This document shows, piece by piece, positions 50,391 to 58,201 of a stretch of DNA of 64,000 nucleotides; within the stretch, counting starts at the first letter, position 1, and each line of letters starts with the position of its first letter. The stretch lies in assembly GCA_963800975.1 (NCBI GenBank), contig CAWDDB010000013.1, positions 1 to 64,000 on the forward strand, written 5' to 3'. Both the position numbers and the translations under genes were made by a program. The stretch comes from JALYGY01 sp963800975. GTDB lineage: Bacteria > Actinomycetota > Rubrobacteria > Rubrobacterales > Rubrobacteraceae. The notes under the pieces were generated by a model, which worked only from the letters and a program-made list of their open reading frames with translations, had not been told where the DNA came from and searched no databases.

Positions 50391-51152
50391 TCACGAGACG
50401 GCCCGCCGGAAGGAGCGCGCGGCCCACCAGAGCGCCAGCACTGCGAGCGGCGCGAGCACGGCGAAGCCGAAGATCGCGGCGTCGGATGCGAGGTGGCCGG
50501 CCATGAGCGCGCGGGCTGCGTCCACCGCGTACGCGAGCGGGTTGGCATCTGCCACGGTCTGCAGCCAGCCGGGCGCCAGCGCTAGCGGCAGGTAGATGCC
50601 AGAGAGGAGCGTCATCGGGATGGCGAGGGTGTTGAGCGTGGGCGCCAGGGCGTCCTCGCTCCCCAGGGCGAGGGCCAGGGCGTAGGAGCAGGAAGCCATA
50701 ACCAGGCCCAGCAGCGCCAGCAAGCCGAGCACCAGGGCGAATCCCGCGGGATCTACGCGCAGGCCGAACGGCCAGGTCACGGCGACCAGCAGCAGCGTCT
50801 GGACTAGAAGCACGAGCACGTCCCTCAAGACGCGTCCGAGTAGCAGCGCCAGGCGGCTAACCGGCGTCACGCGGAGGCGTTCGATCATGCCGTCGCGCAC
50901 CTCGGGGAACAGACCGAACCCGACGAACGCGGTCCCGTAGAGCGCGAGCAGCACCAGAAGACCCGGCGTGAAGACGTCGAGGGCGCTGCCGGGCGGGAAT
51001 CCGGGCGCGCCCTCGAGCCCTTGCAGCAGCGGCGCGAAGAACACCAGAAAGCAGATCGGCTGAAAGAGGCTGACGAAAGCCCAAACCGGCTCCCGCAGCG
51101 TCGCGACCGCGTTGCGGACGAAGATGAGCCAGGTGTCGCGGAGCAGCTTCAT
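50391..51152 (-). CDS. ABC-2 type exporter permease (DrrB-like)
   Basis: 253 aa with six hydrophobic segments. LIFVRNAVATLREPVWAFVS, FQPICFLVFFAPLLQGL, GLLVLLALYGTAFVGFGLFP, EVRDGMIERLRVTPVSRLAL and the C-terminal ALAPTLNTLAIPMTLLSGIY, ANPLAYAVDAARALMAGHL match the DrrB/NodJ type of ABC-2 permease. It forms an exporter with the ATPase whose stop it overlaps (ATGA, 4 bp). Drug or lipid efflux under PadR control. Confidence 0.9.
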   Translation of the reverse strand: MKLLRDTWLIFVRNAVATLREPVWAFVSLFQPICFLVFFAPLLQGLEGAPGFPPGSALDVFTPGLLVLLALYGTAFVGFGLFPEVRDGMIERLRVTPVSRLALLLGRVLRDVLVLLVQTLLLVAVTWPFGLRVDPAGFALVLGLLALLGLVMASCSYALALALGSEDALAPTLNTLAIPMTLLSGIYLPLALAPGWLQTVADANPLAYAVDAARALMAGHLASDAAIFGFAVLAPLAVLALWWAARSFRRAVS

Positions 51153-52129
51153 GAGTTGACCACCACCTCTTCAGTCTCTTTCCCGGTCTCCCTGAGCGAG
51201 CGACCGGTCTGCTTCAAGAACACGTCGTCCAGCGTGGGCCGGGAGAGCGAGATCCCATCCACCCCCAGACCGGCGCGGTCAAGGATGCGCAGAACATCTG
51301 GCAACACCTTCTCACCCTGCTCCACGTACAACCTGAGACCTCCACCGCTGGCCCCGTCGAGCTCGCGCACGAAGGGTTGCGATTCGAGCAACTCTCGGGC
51401 CTGCACCGTGGTTTCGTCGCCGAGCCCGAGATCCACGACGTCGCCCGAGATACGGCGCTTCAGGGCCGCGGGAGAGCCGCTAGCGACCACCCTTCCGTGG
51501 TCTATGATCGCCAGCCGGTCGCACAGGGAGTCCGCCTCGTCCATGTAGTGCGTCGTGAGGAACACGGTAGTCCCGGCGCGCCGCAACCGCCTTACCTCGT
51601 CCCACAGCCTCGCCCGGCTCTGGGGATCGAGCCCCGTCGTTGGCTCGTCGAGGAACAGGACCGGCGGCTCGTGCACCATCCCGAGCGCCAGGTCGAGTCG
51701 GCGGCGCTGCCCTCCGGAGTAGGTCTTGGCACGACGATCCACGAACCCCGTCAGGTCGAACGCGGAGATCAAAGCTTCGGCCCTGGCCCGGGCCCGGCTC
51801 TTTCCCATCCCGTACAGCCGTGCCTGCAGCACCAGGTCTTCGCGGGCCGTGGCGCCCCGGTCCGCGCCTCCGGCCTGGCCCACGTAGCCTATCCGCGCGC
51901 GCACCAGGGCAGGCTCCCGTAGAAGGTCGCCTCCCGCCACCGTTGCCTCCCCGTCACTCGGCGCCAGCAGCGTGGCAAGCATCCTCAAGGTCGTCGTCTT
52001 GCCAGCCCCGTTCGGCCCGAGGAAGCCGAAGATCTCACCCTCCTCTACCGACAGGTCGACCCCCCTTACCGCCTCCACGACGCTCCCCCGCGCCCGGAAG
52101 CTCTTGCTTAGTTCCCGAGTCTCGATCAT
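51149..52129 (-). CDS. ABC exporter ATPase (DrrA-like)
   Basis: 326 aa. Walker A GFLGPNGAGKTTTLRML, Q loop IGYVGQAGGADRGATAREDL, signature KTYSGGQRRRLDLALGMVHE, Walker B PPVLFLDEPTTGLDPQSRAR and the His switch VFLTTHYMDEADSLCDRLAI. The C-terminal 80 residues (ISGDVVDLGLGDETTVQARE) are the DrrA-type tail. First gene of the exporter operon; an inverted repeat shared with the padR promoter lies 15 nt upstream of the start. Confidence 0.95.
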   Translation of the reverse strand: MIETRELSKSFRARGSVVEAVRGVDLSVEEGEIFGFLGPNGAGKTTTLRMLATLLAPSDGEATVAGGDLLREPALVRARIGYVGQAGGADRGATAREDLVLQARLYGMGKSRARARAEALISAFDLTGFVDRRAKTYSGGQRRRLDLALGMVHEPPVLFLDEPTTGLDPQSRARLWDEVRRLRRAGTTVFLTTHYMDEADSLCDRLAIIDHGRVVASGSPAALKRRISGDVVDLGLGDETTVQARELLESQPFVRELDGASGGGLRLYVEQGEKVLPDVLRILDRAGLGVDGISLSRPTLDDVFLKQTGRSLRETGKETEEVVVNS

Positions 52130-52143
52130 CGCTCGTCCTCCAA

Positions 52144-52173
52144 ATACTCAAACTTTAATATAAATTTGAGTAT
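52144..52173. promoter_or_regulatory. PadR operator 1, ABC exporter promoter
   Basis: ATACTCAAA and TTTGAGTAT (9-bp arms) separated by an AT-rich 12-bp spacer; the arms match those of the padR promoter site. Confidence 0.8.
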
Positions 52174-52237
52174 GAAGGGTAGGCAGGGGCGTGTCAAGGG
52201 GTAGAGGGGATCGGCTAGCTATTCGAAGGGCTCTGGG

Positions 52238-52783
52238 TCAGGGCAGTTCGTCGCGTTCGACCCTGACGATGGCCTCCTCGGCCCAGCGCGCGGTAGCCTC
52301 CGCCTGGGCCGCGGTGAGGCGGAAGTGCTCGACGACGTGTCGCGGCTTCTTCTCGATCCAGGACGACTGGATGGCGAACCTCGAGGCATCGGCCGTGGAA
52401 CGGGCGGCGTCGGCCTGGTGTCGCAGCGCGGCTATGAGCTCGTCTCGGGGCATCGCGTCCATGACGCTAACGGCGGCCTGCAGGGGGTCGATGACCGGCT
52501 TCGCCTCCCACCAGTACTCGCGCAAGAGGCGTTCGAACTCCTCTTGGCCCAGCCCGGTCATGGCGTAAGTGGTTCTTGCCGGACGGTTGCCCACCCTCTC
52601 GGTGTTGACCGGTTCGAGGAGACCCTCCTCGCTCATCTTCTTCAGGGCGTGGTAGATCGAGCCGTAGGCGATGTTGGCCCACTGCTCCGCGTTCCACGAC
52701 TCGACCTCGCGCCGGATCTCGTACCCGTGCGCGGGCTGCAAGAAGCGCAGGGCGCCCAGGATCAGTAGCCGCGTAGCTGACAT
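52238..52783 (-). CDS. PadR-family transcriptional regulator
   Basis: 181 aa. Winged HTH of PadR: RLLILGALRFLQPAHGYEIR, REVESWNAEQWANIAYGSIY, HALKKMSEEGLLEPVNTERV, GNRPARTTYAMTGLGQEEFE. The C-terminal part (YWWEAKPVIDPLQAAVSVMD to the end) is the helical dimerisation domain of subfamily 1. It divides the exporter operon from the CPBP gene and is flanked by two copies of the same inverted repeat, so it should repress both itself and the exporter. Confidence 0.92.
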   Translation of the reverse strand: MSATRLLILGALRFLQPAHGYEIRREVESWNAEQWANIAYGSIYHALKKMSEEGLLEPVNTERVGNRPARTTYAMTGLGQEEFERLLREYWWEAKPVIDPLQAAVSVMDAMPRDELIAALRHQADAARSTADASRFAIQSSWIEKKPRHVVEHFRLTAAQAEATARWAEEAIVRVERDELP

Positions 52784-52818
52784 CAGCGGTTGGGTTCTTG
52801 CCTGTACACGCTAACTAT

Positions 52819-52838
52819 TATACTCAAGATTGAGTATA
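52819..52838. promoter_or_regulatory. PadR operator 2, padR promoter
   Basis: TATACTCAA-GA-TTGAGTATA, a perfect dyad 36 nt upstream of the padR start. Same arms as operator 1 but a 2-bp spacer. Confidence 0.8.
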
Positions 52839-52854
52839 GAGATGTTGGCCGCCG

Positions 52855-53550
52855 TCAGACGGGAGGCAGTTCGAAGATGCCGAGCCCCCCCAGGACGATG
52901 AGCGTGGTGGTGAAGGCGTTGAAGGTCGCGTGCGCGACGAAAGGGGGCAGGAGGCTACCGGTTCGAGCGAAAAGCGCGCACAGGACGATGGCCAGGAGCA
53001 GCAGCGACGGCAGGAGGACTGGCTCCAGGTGGAGCAGGGCGAAGAGGGCCGAGGAGGCCAGCGCGGCGAGGGCGAACGGGATGATGCGCGCCGCTCGGGA
53101 GGAGTCCTGGGTGGCGCCGAGGCTCCTCGAGGCGTATCTGCCCAGGCGGTAGAGCCCGTTGAACACGGCGCCGCGAAAGACCAGCTCCTCGACGGCGGGG
53201 CCGAACAGCACGACCACCACGACGATCGCGGGGATCGCCAGGCCCGGGTTCTCCGCCACCCAGCTCATCAGGCCCCGCATAAAGGGGCCCTGGACCTCGC
53301 GCTCGGTCGAGTAACCGAGGCGGTCGAACACGAAGATGCTCGCCGCGTTTACGGCGAGGGTGGCGAAAACGGCCCCCATTCCGACGGCCAACCCGAGCCC
53401 TATCCCGGCGAGCACGCCCCCCTTCGGACGCGCGAGCCCGAGGGGCGCCAGCGAGAAGCTGGTCTTCCCGCCGCGAGTCCGCGTAAAGAGGACCCCAGCC
53501 CAGAAAAAGCTGATGGTCAGCCCGATCAGGGTGACGTTGAGGAAGACCAC
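52855..53550 (-). CDS. CPBP family intramembrane metalloprotease-like protein
   Basis: About 231 aa from GTG 53550; ATT 53580, which has GGAGG upstream and overlaps the Nudix stop, would give 241 aa with a more complete first helix. Six to seven hydrophobic segments. CPBP/Abi motifs: VEELVFRGAVFNGLYRLGR (EExxxR), SSALFALLHLEPVLLPSLL (second motif His), FVAHATFNAFTTTLI (third motif). These are the metal-coordinating residues of the Rce1-like fold. Substrate unknown. Downstream of the Nudix gene in the same orientation. Confidence 0.85.
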   Translation of the reverse strand: MVFLNVTLIGLTISFFWAGVLFTRTRGGKTSFSLAPLGLARPKGGVLAGIGLGLAVGMGAVFATLAVNAASIFVFDRLGYSTEREVQGPFMRGLMSWVAENPGLAIPAIVVVVVLFGPAVEELVFRGAVFNGLYRLGRYASRSLGATQDSSRAARIIPFALAALASSALFALLHLEPVLLPSLLLLAIVLCALFARTGSLLPPFVAHATFNAFTTTLIVLGGLGIFELPPV

Positions 53551-53575
53551 CGAGAGGAGGGCCTGCTGCGCTTCG

Positions 53576-54067
53576 CTAATCTGCGCCGCCTCCCAGGTAG
53601 GTCCTGTCGGGAGACCATCCGCCTGGGGCGTCTTCGAGGAGACGCTGCTTGATGGAGGCGGGGAGCAGCTCGAGCTCGTGCAACTCGTCCGGCACAACCC
53701 AGCGCAGCTCCCTCAGCGTGGGCTCGGAGCCGGGCGCGACCTCGGGGTCGCTACCCAGCACGGCCTCCGCCTCGTCTTCGGGCGTCATGCGCGTGGTGAT
53801 GTCCACCGTGTGGCGGCCGTCCCGCAGGAACTCGCTCACGTAGAGCACGCCGGAGAAGCGGGCCGAGAGCCCTGTCTCCTCCAGGACCTCGCGCGCTGCG
53901 CACTGCGGAATACTCTCCTCCGGTTCGAGCCTGCCGCCGGGAAGTACCCAGTACGGGGCCCGGTCTGGCTTCTGGTGGCGTACCAGCAAGAGCGCGCCGT
54001 CGCGAGCCACTACGGCCCCCACCCGGATGCCGAAGTCCATGCCCGAACGGTTGCGGTCCTTGCCCAT
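53576..54067 (-). CDS. Nudix hydrolase
   Basis: 163 aa from ATG 54067. Nudix box GGRLEPEESIPQCAAREVL followed by EETG, fully consistent with GX5EX7REUXEEXGU. N-terminal strand IRVGAVVARDGALLLVRHQK and PYWVLPGG are typical. Hydrolyses an unidentified nucleoside diphosphate derivative. Probably cotranscribed with the CPBP gene. Confidence 0.93.
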   Translation of the reverse strand: MGKDRNRSGMDFGIRVGAVVARDGALLLVRHQKPDRAPYWVLPGGRLEPEESIPQCAAREVLEETGLSARFSGVLYVSEFLRDGRHTVDITTRMTPEDEAEAVLGSDPEVAPGSEPTLRELRWVVPDELHELELLPASIKQRLLEDAPGGWSPDRTYLGGGAD

Positions 54068-54164
54068 GCGGGCTGAGTATACCCTGGTGGTTACCTCAAC
54101 CAGATATGCCAGACAAGGGAGGCCCGAAGCGACGCATCGTCGCTCGTTTTCTCGGCCGGAGAAC

Positions 54165-55538
54165 TCACTTCGTCGCTGAACCCTGGGGAACGAGGCGCGC
54201 TCGACTCACCGGAGGGTCCCTTTCCCACGGTCGAAGACGCGCCTGCTCGGCCCACGCGTTCCGGAACACGAGACGCTTGAGCGGATACGCAGCCTGGCAG
54301 ATGCGCAGGAACACCTTGAAAGCGGCGAGGGAGGCGGGGTTGCTCGAGATGCCTTGCCGGGTCGCCTCAACCGACGAACGTACGGCGGCGAAACCGTAGT
54401 CGACCATCTCCTCCTCGTACTCATGTATAGCCTTCAGCAGCGACGACTCGCCGCGATGCACCGCCGCCAGCTTGCGGCCGAGCAGGTTCGCGTCGCGCAG
54501 CGCCATGTTCCCCCCCACGCCCCCCGTGGGCGGCATGCTGTGGATCGCGTCCCCCAGCAGCGTGACGTTCGTGGTTTTCCAGGGCTCGACGGGGACGGAG
54601 CTCCTGATCGGCACCACCATGGCGCTCTCCGGGTCGGCCTCGGCGATGAGCCAGCGCAGATCCGGGTGCCAGCCCTCGATCATCTTCCCGACCAGGTCTT
54701 TGAGGGCTTCTCCGCTCAGCCCACTTACCGTCTCAGGGTACGCCTCGCTACGGGATACGAACGCGCACAGCACGTAGCTGTTGGGGCCCTGATCCAGCCC
54801 CTGCAGATCCTCTTCAGCCACGAGACCGCGCAGAATTTGGGCCGGATCCAGCCCGCGGTCGAACACCGCGGTAAACAAGAACCAGGGGTCTGGTGCCATG
54901 ATCAGGTTCATCCCGGCCGCGAGCCGGGGCGGGAGCCAGGACCTTGTCCGGTCGGTCAGGGGTAGCTTGAGGGCGACGGCGGTCGCGTCCGTGTCGACCC
55001 GCTCGGCCTGCGGCAGGTACTGCTGGCGCACCCTCGAGCCCGCGCCATCCGCGCCGACGAGCACGTCGCCAGCCGCCGAGGTACCGTCGGAGAAGAAGGC
55101 GGTAACCACTCCCTCCGCGGACCGCTCGTAGCGCTCGAACTTCTTGTCGAAGTGCACCACGTCGTCGAGACCGGCGAGCAGCAACCGGCGCAGCGTGAGC
55201 CTGTCGACCGGGTACTGGCCTTCGGTGATGCCGGGGTACATGATCTCCTCGTCGACGACCGCGAGCTCCTCGAGGCGCTCGGTGAGGAAACCGAAGCCGC
55301 CGCCGGGGTCTCCTGCGGTCGCGACGAAGGCCTCCCAGGCGGCGGGAGGCAGGCAGTCGCGAAGCGCCCTGCATCCGGCTGGGTTGATGTGGATGCGGTA
55401 GCCCTCCAGCCTGTCGGTGCTGGCGCGGTCCCTCTCGTAGACCGCGACGCTGACGCCGGCCCGCTTCAGGGCCTGGGCCAGACACAATCCTCCTATACCG
55501 CCGCCAACCACGACGACGTGCAACGGTTGTGTGGACAT
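54165..55538 (-). CDS. FAD-dependent monooxygenase
   Basis: 457 aa. PHBH-type flavin monooxygenase: GXGXXG loop HVVVVGGGIGGLCLAQALKR, VYERDRASTDRLEGYRIHIN, DG motif VLVGADGAGSRVRQQYLP and the second FAD motif TLLGDAIHSMPPTGGVGGNM. Oxygenates an aromatic or polyketide-like substrate. The TetR gene ends 5 nt upstream on the same strand, so the two form an operon that should respond to an inducer of the monooxygenase pathway. Confidence 0.92.
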   Translation of the reverse strand: MSTQPLHVVVVGGGIGGLCLAQALKRAGVSVAVYERDRASTDRLEGYRIHINPAGCRALRDCLPPAAWEAFVATAGDPGGGFGFLTERLEELAVVDEEIMYPGITEGQYPVDRLTLRRLLLAGLDDVVHFDKKFERYERSAEGVVTAFFSDGTSAAGDVLVGADGAGSRVRQQYLPQAERVDTDATAVALKLPLTDRTRSWLPPRLAAGMNLIMAPDPWFLFTAVFDRGLDPAQILRGLVAEEDLQGLDQGPNSYVLCAFVSRSEAYPETVSGLSGEALKDLVGKMIEGWHPDLRWLIAEADPESAMVVPIRSSVPVEPWKTTNVTLLGDAIHSMPPTGGVGGNMALRDANLLGRKLAAVHRGESSLLKAIHEYEEEMVDYGFAAVRSSVEATRQGISSNPASLAAFKVFLRICQAAYPLKRLVFRNAWAEQARLRPWERDPPVSRARLVPQGSATK

Positions 55539-55542
55539 GCTC

Positions 55543-56142
55543 TCAGGCTCCTCCTTCTCTCGCGCGGATACGGTCTTCCGCCGACCGGCGCGTCAGCAAC
55601 GACTCGAGCTGGCCGAGCACGGCCTTGGCCTCATCCGGGATGAGCCTCACACCCTTGACGGCGGCGATGATCAGCTCTACCCCGGCGTGCACATCCAGCC
55701 CCTCGGCCCAGGTACCTTCCTCGAGGACTTCGGTCAGTACCACGCGCCAGCCCTGCTCGTGACGCTCGACGATCGAGCGCACGGCCTCGTCACGGCTGGC
55801 GCGGAGATCCAGCTCCCCCATCACCACGAACAGCTCGGGCCGCTCCCGCACCATGCGACCGAGGGCCGCCAGGTGAGCGCGTAGCTTCTCCCCGGGATCC
55901 CCCCCGGCCGGCGCCGTCCACCAGAATTGCCGCGTGGCGTACTCGACCACGCCAGCCACCAGGTCCTCTTTCTTCGGGAAGTAGTGGTGCAGGGTCGAGT
56001 GGTCGATCCCGGCCTCCGCAGCGACCTCCCGCAGCCGCAGACCCTCGAACCCCTTCTCGGCGATGCGCCAGAACGCAGACTCGATCAAGGCTTGCCGGCG
56101 GTCCCCACCCGCACGGGCCTCGCCCCCGCCCCCAACCACCAT
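55543..56142 (-). CDS. TetR-family transcriptional regulator
   Basis: ATG 56142, with GGAGG upstream, gives 199 aa; the TTG 56172 of the longer frame lies inside the operator. N-terminal HTH: RRQALIESAFWRIAEKGFEG, LRLREVAAEAGIDHSTLHHY, FPKKEDLVAGVVEYATR. Ligand domain follows with TEVLEEGTWAEGLDVHAGVE. It precedes the monooxygenase gene and has a perfect dyad operator upstream, so it most likely represses its own operon. Confidence 0.93.
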   Translation of the reverse strand: MVVGGGGEARAGGDRRQALIESAFWRIAEKGFEGLRLREVAAEAGIDHSTLHHYFPKKEDLVAGVVEYATRQFWWTAPAGGDPGEKLRAHLAALGRMVRERPELFVVMGELDLRASRDEAVRSIVERHEQGWRVVLTEVLEEGTWAEGLDVHAGVELIIAAVKGVRLIPDEAKAVLGQLESLLTRRSAEDRIRAREGGA

Positions 56143-56163
56143 GCTCTCAAACCTCCATCGAAT

Positions 56164-56185
56164 TTCAACCAACCACTTGGTTGAA
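56164..56185. promoter_or_regulatory. TetR operator
   Basis: TTCAACCAA-CCAC-TTGGTTGAA: 9-bp perfect arms, 4-bp spacer, 22 nt upstream of the tetR start. An AT-rich region with ATTATT follows. Confidence 0.85.
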
Positions 56186-56317
56186 TAATATCAGAAGGCG
56201 TGAGCTGGTGTCAACGGGTGGTACGCAACCGTGCTCGGGAACGCAACGCGGCACTGCTTCTCGGGTGCGTTGGCGACTTTGAGTGACGCTATAGACCCTC
56301 CGGCGGTCGAGAGGAGT

Positions 56318-57649
56318 TCAGGGAACCCCTGAGGCCTTGCTCGCCGGCCGGGGAAGATCGGAGGCCTGGGCCTCCAGCTCGTCGCAGGCGTCGAGCACGA
56401 GCCGCAGCCCTTCGTCTTCGGAGAGTCGTCCGTCCTCGGAGTGGTACTCCTCGAGAATCCGAGCTTCCGTGGTGGGATAGGCGCCTTCGGAGCGCCGCCG
56501 GTCCAGCAGGTAGGAGATCCAGCCCTCGCCGCCGACGAAGTCGAGGACGGAGTCCACGTAGGCGGTCAGCTCGGGATCCGCCGTGCCCACGGCGGTCGCG
56601 CGGAGCAGCAGCTCGCCCCCGAGGTATCCGAAGGCCGGCACCCGCAGCTCCTCTCCGTCGATCTCGACGGTTCGGACCCCCTCGTCGGGCACCACGGTGA
56701 GGCGGTCTCGCCGGAGCCTGTCGGCCGCGCCGACCACCACCGCCGCGACCGTGAGGATGACCTCGGGGAAGTTGCTGTCCATGCCCCTGAGTTCCACCGT
56801 CCCCTGGCGATTAAGGCGGACGGGGTTCCAGGCGGGCCTGAGAAGGTCTCCGCCGGCCTCGAGGAACGGGCGACGCTCGACGTCTGCCAAGTCCATCGCC
56901 CCGAGCCAGGCCTTGTAGCGGTCGAACTGCTGGCGCACCAGCTGCTCTACGCTCCCGGCGTAGGGGAGCAGCGCCCCGACGAGCGGCAGGTCCGTGTAGA
57001 CCCCGTCCCACCCGAAATCTCTGCTCCCCCTGTAGTGGACGATCCGGGGCGCGAACGCCGTCGATTCTCCTTCGTAGAATGGGCAGGAGCGGGTAAGGAG
57101 GATCAGGGCCGGGTCCAGGGCCGTGGCAAGGTTGTGGACGTTGAGTGCCTCGGCCTTCGCGGCCTCCGGTGCGCTCGCGGCTATCCCGATCTCCGAGTCC
57201 ACCGTGCCCCGCGGCAGCTCCAGGTGCAGGTGGGTGCCCGCGCACCTGCCGGCGTGCACGAACCTCTCCGGCCCGACCGTGCGGACCTGTACCTGGTAGT
57301 CCGCTTCGTCTCGCATGGCCGGCTCCAGGGGCAGCGGATACGTGCCGAGCGGGTAGAGCCGTATCCCGAGTGAGCGAGCGGCGCGCAGCGCCAGGCGCAG
57401 GTTCTCCAGGTACTCGCGCTCGAGGTCCGGGAGGTTGCCGACGGGGAGGGTGCTCAACTCCACCAGGCCCTTCACGAACTCGGGGGCGACGCACGCCTCG
57501 ACGCCGCGTTCTTCCGCGCTGGTCTCTTGGCAGAGACGCAGGAACGCATCGGCCCGGCCGGAGGGCAACCCGGATTCCTCGACCAGGAAGAACTCCTGCT
57601 CGAGCCCCGTGCGCCGTTCGGGTGCTCCTGTCGCTTCGCCTCCTCTCAT
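56318..57649 (-). CDS. Glutamate-cysteine ligase family 2 (carboxylate-amine ligase) protein
   Basis: 443 aa. GCS2/YbdK-type fold: TGLEQEFFLVEESGLPSGRA (ExExE-like start), ECVAPEFVKGLVELSTLPVG, CAGTHLHLELPRG with metal-binding His, LTRSCPFYEGESTAFAPRIV, LRPAWNPVRLNRQGTVELRG. Members ligate Glu and an amine with ATP (gamma-glutamyl ligases); some serve thiol or low-molecular cofactor synthesis. The exact substrate is uncertain. No neighbour with a thiol pathway role is visible. Confidence 0.85.
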   Translation of the reverse strand: MRGGEATGAPERRTGLEQEFFLVEESGLPSGRADAFLRLCQETSAEERGVEACVAPEFVKGLVELSTLPVGNLPDLEREYLENLRLALRAARSLGIRLYPLGTYPLPLEPAMRDEADYQVQVRTVGPERFVHAGRCAGTHLHLELPRGTVDSEIGIAASAPEAAKAEALNVHNLATALDPALILLTRSCPFYEGESTAFAPRIVHYRGSRDFGWDGVYTDLPLVGALLPYAGSVEQLVRQQFDRYKAWLGAMDLADVERRPFLEAGGDLLRPAWNPVRLNRQGTVELRGMDSNFPEVILTVAAVVVGAADRLRRDRLTVVPDEGVRTVEIDGEELRVPAFGYLGGELLLRATAVGTADPELTAYVDSVLDFVGGEGWISYLLDRRRSEGAYPTTEARILEEYHSEDGRLSEDEGLRLVLDACDELEAQASDLPRPASKASGVP

Positions 57650-57764
57650 ACGGCGGTCAGGTTCGCGACACGCCGCGGACCTGAACTCTACCTGTGGTCG
57701 CGGCTTCGCGCGATTGGCCGCAGGGAGAAAAATGCGCTGGCGGCGGTCCGGGTTGCCGCTGGCC

Positions 57765-58199
57765 TCACCGGGAGAACGCGCGGGTCCCGACCTGGCTGCC
57801 TACCCAGACGTAGCCGTCCGACCAGACCTCGCGCTTCCAGATCGGCACTATCTCCTTGATCCTCTCGATGGCGTACCTGCTGGCCTCGAACGCCGGGCCG
57901 CGTCGTGGGGAGGAGACGACTATCGCCACGCTCGCCTCGCCCGGGTCCACCCGGCCGATCCGGTGAACTATGGAGACGTGGCGCACGTCCCAGCGCCCCA
58001 TCAACTCGCCCCCGATCTCCTCCAGCTTCCTGTCGGCCATCGGTCGGTACGCCTCGTACTCGAGGTACTCGACCGAGGCGTCGTCGTTCTCGTCCACCCT
58101 CGTTGTGCCAACGAACGTCGATACCGCGCCGCAGTCGGGCCTCTGGGCGGCCGAGATCAGGGCCCCCACGTCTATCCGGCCCTCGACGATGACGAACAA
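57765..58199 (-). CDS. moaE: Molybdopterin synthase large subunit MoaE
   Basis: TTG 58199, 2 nt from the stop of the upstream gene, gives 144 aa. MoaE signatures: DVGALISAAQRPDCGAVSTF, VGTTRVDENDDASVEYLEYE, HVSIVHRIGRVDPGEASVAI, VVSSPRRGPAFEASRYAIER, IKEIVPIWKREVW with the active-site Lys. It converts precursor Z to molybdopterin using the thiocarboxylated C-terminus of MoaD. The MoaD partner is present as the C-terminal domain of the gene immediately upstream. Confidence 0.94.
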   Translation of the reverse strand: MFVIVEGRIDVGALISAAQRPDCGAVSTFVGTTRVDENDDASVEYLEYEAYRPMADRKLEEIGGELMGRWDVRHVSIVHRIGRVDPGEASVAIVVSSPRRGPAFEASRYAIERIKEIVPIWKREVWSDGYVWVGSQVGTRAFSR

Positions 58200-58201
58200 T
58201 G

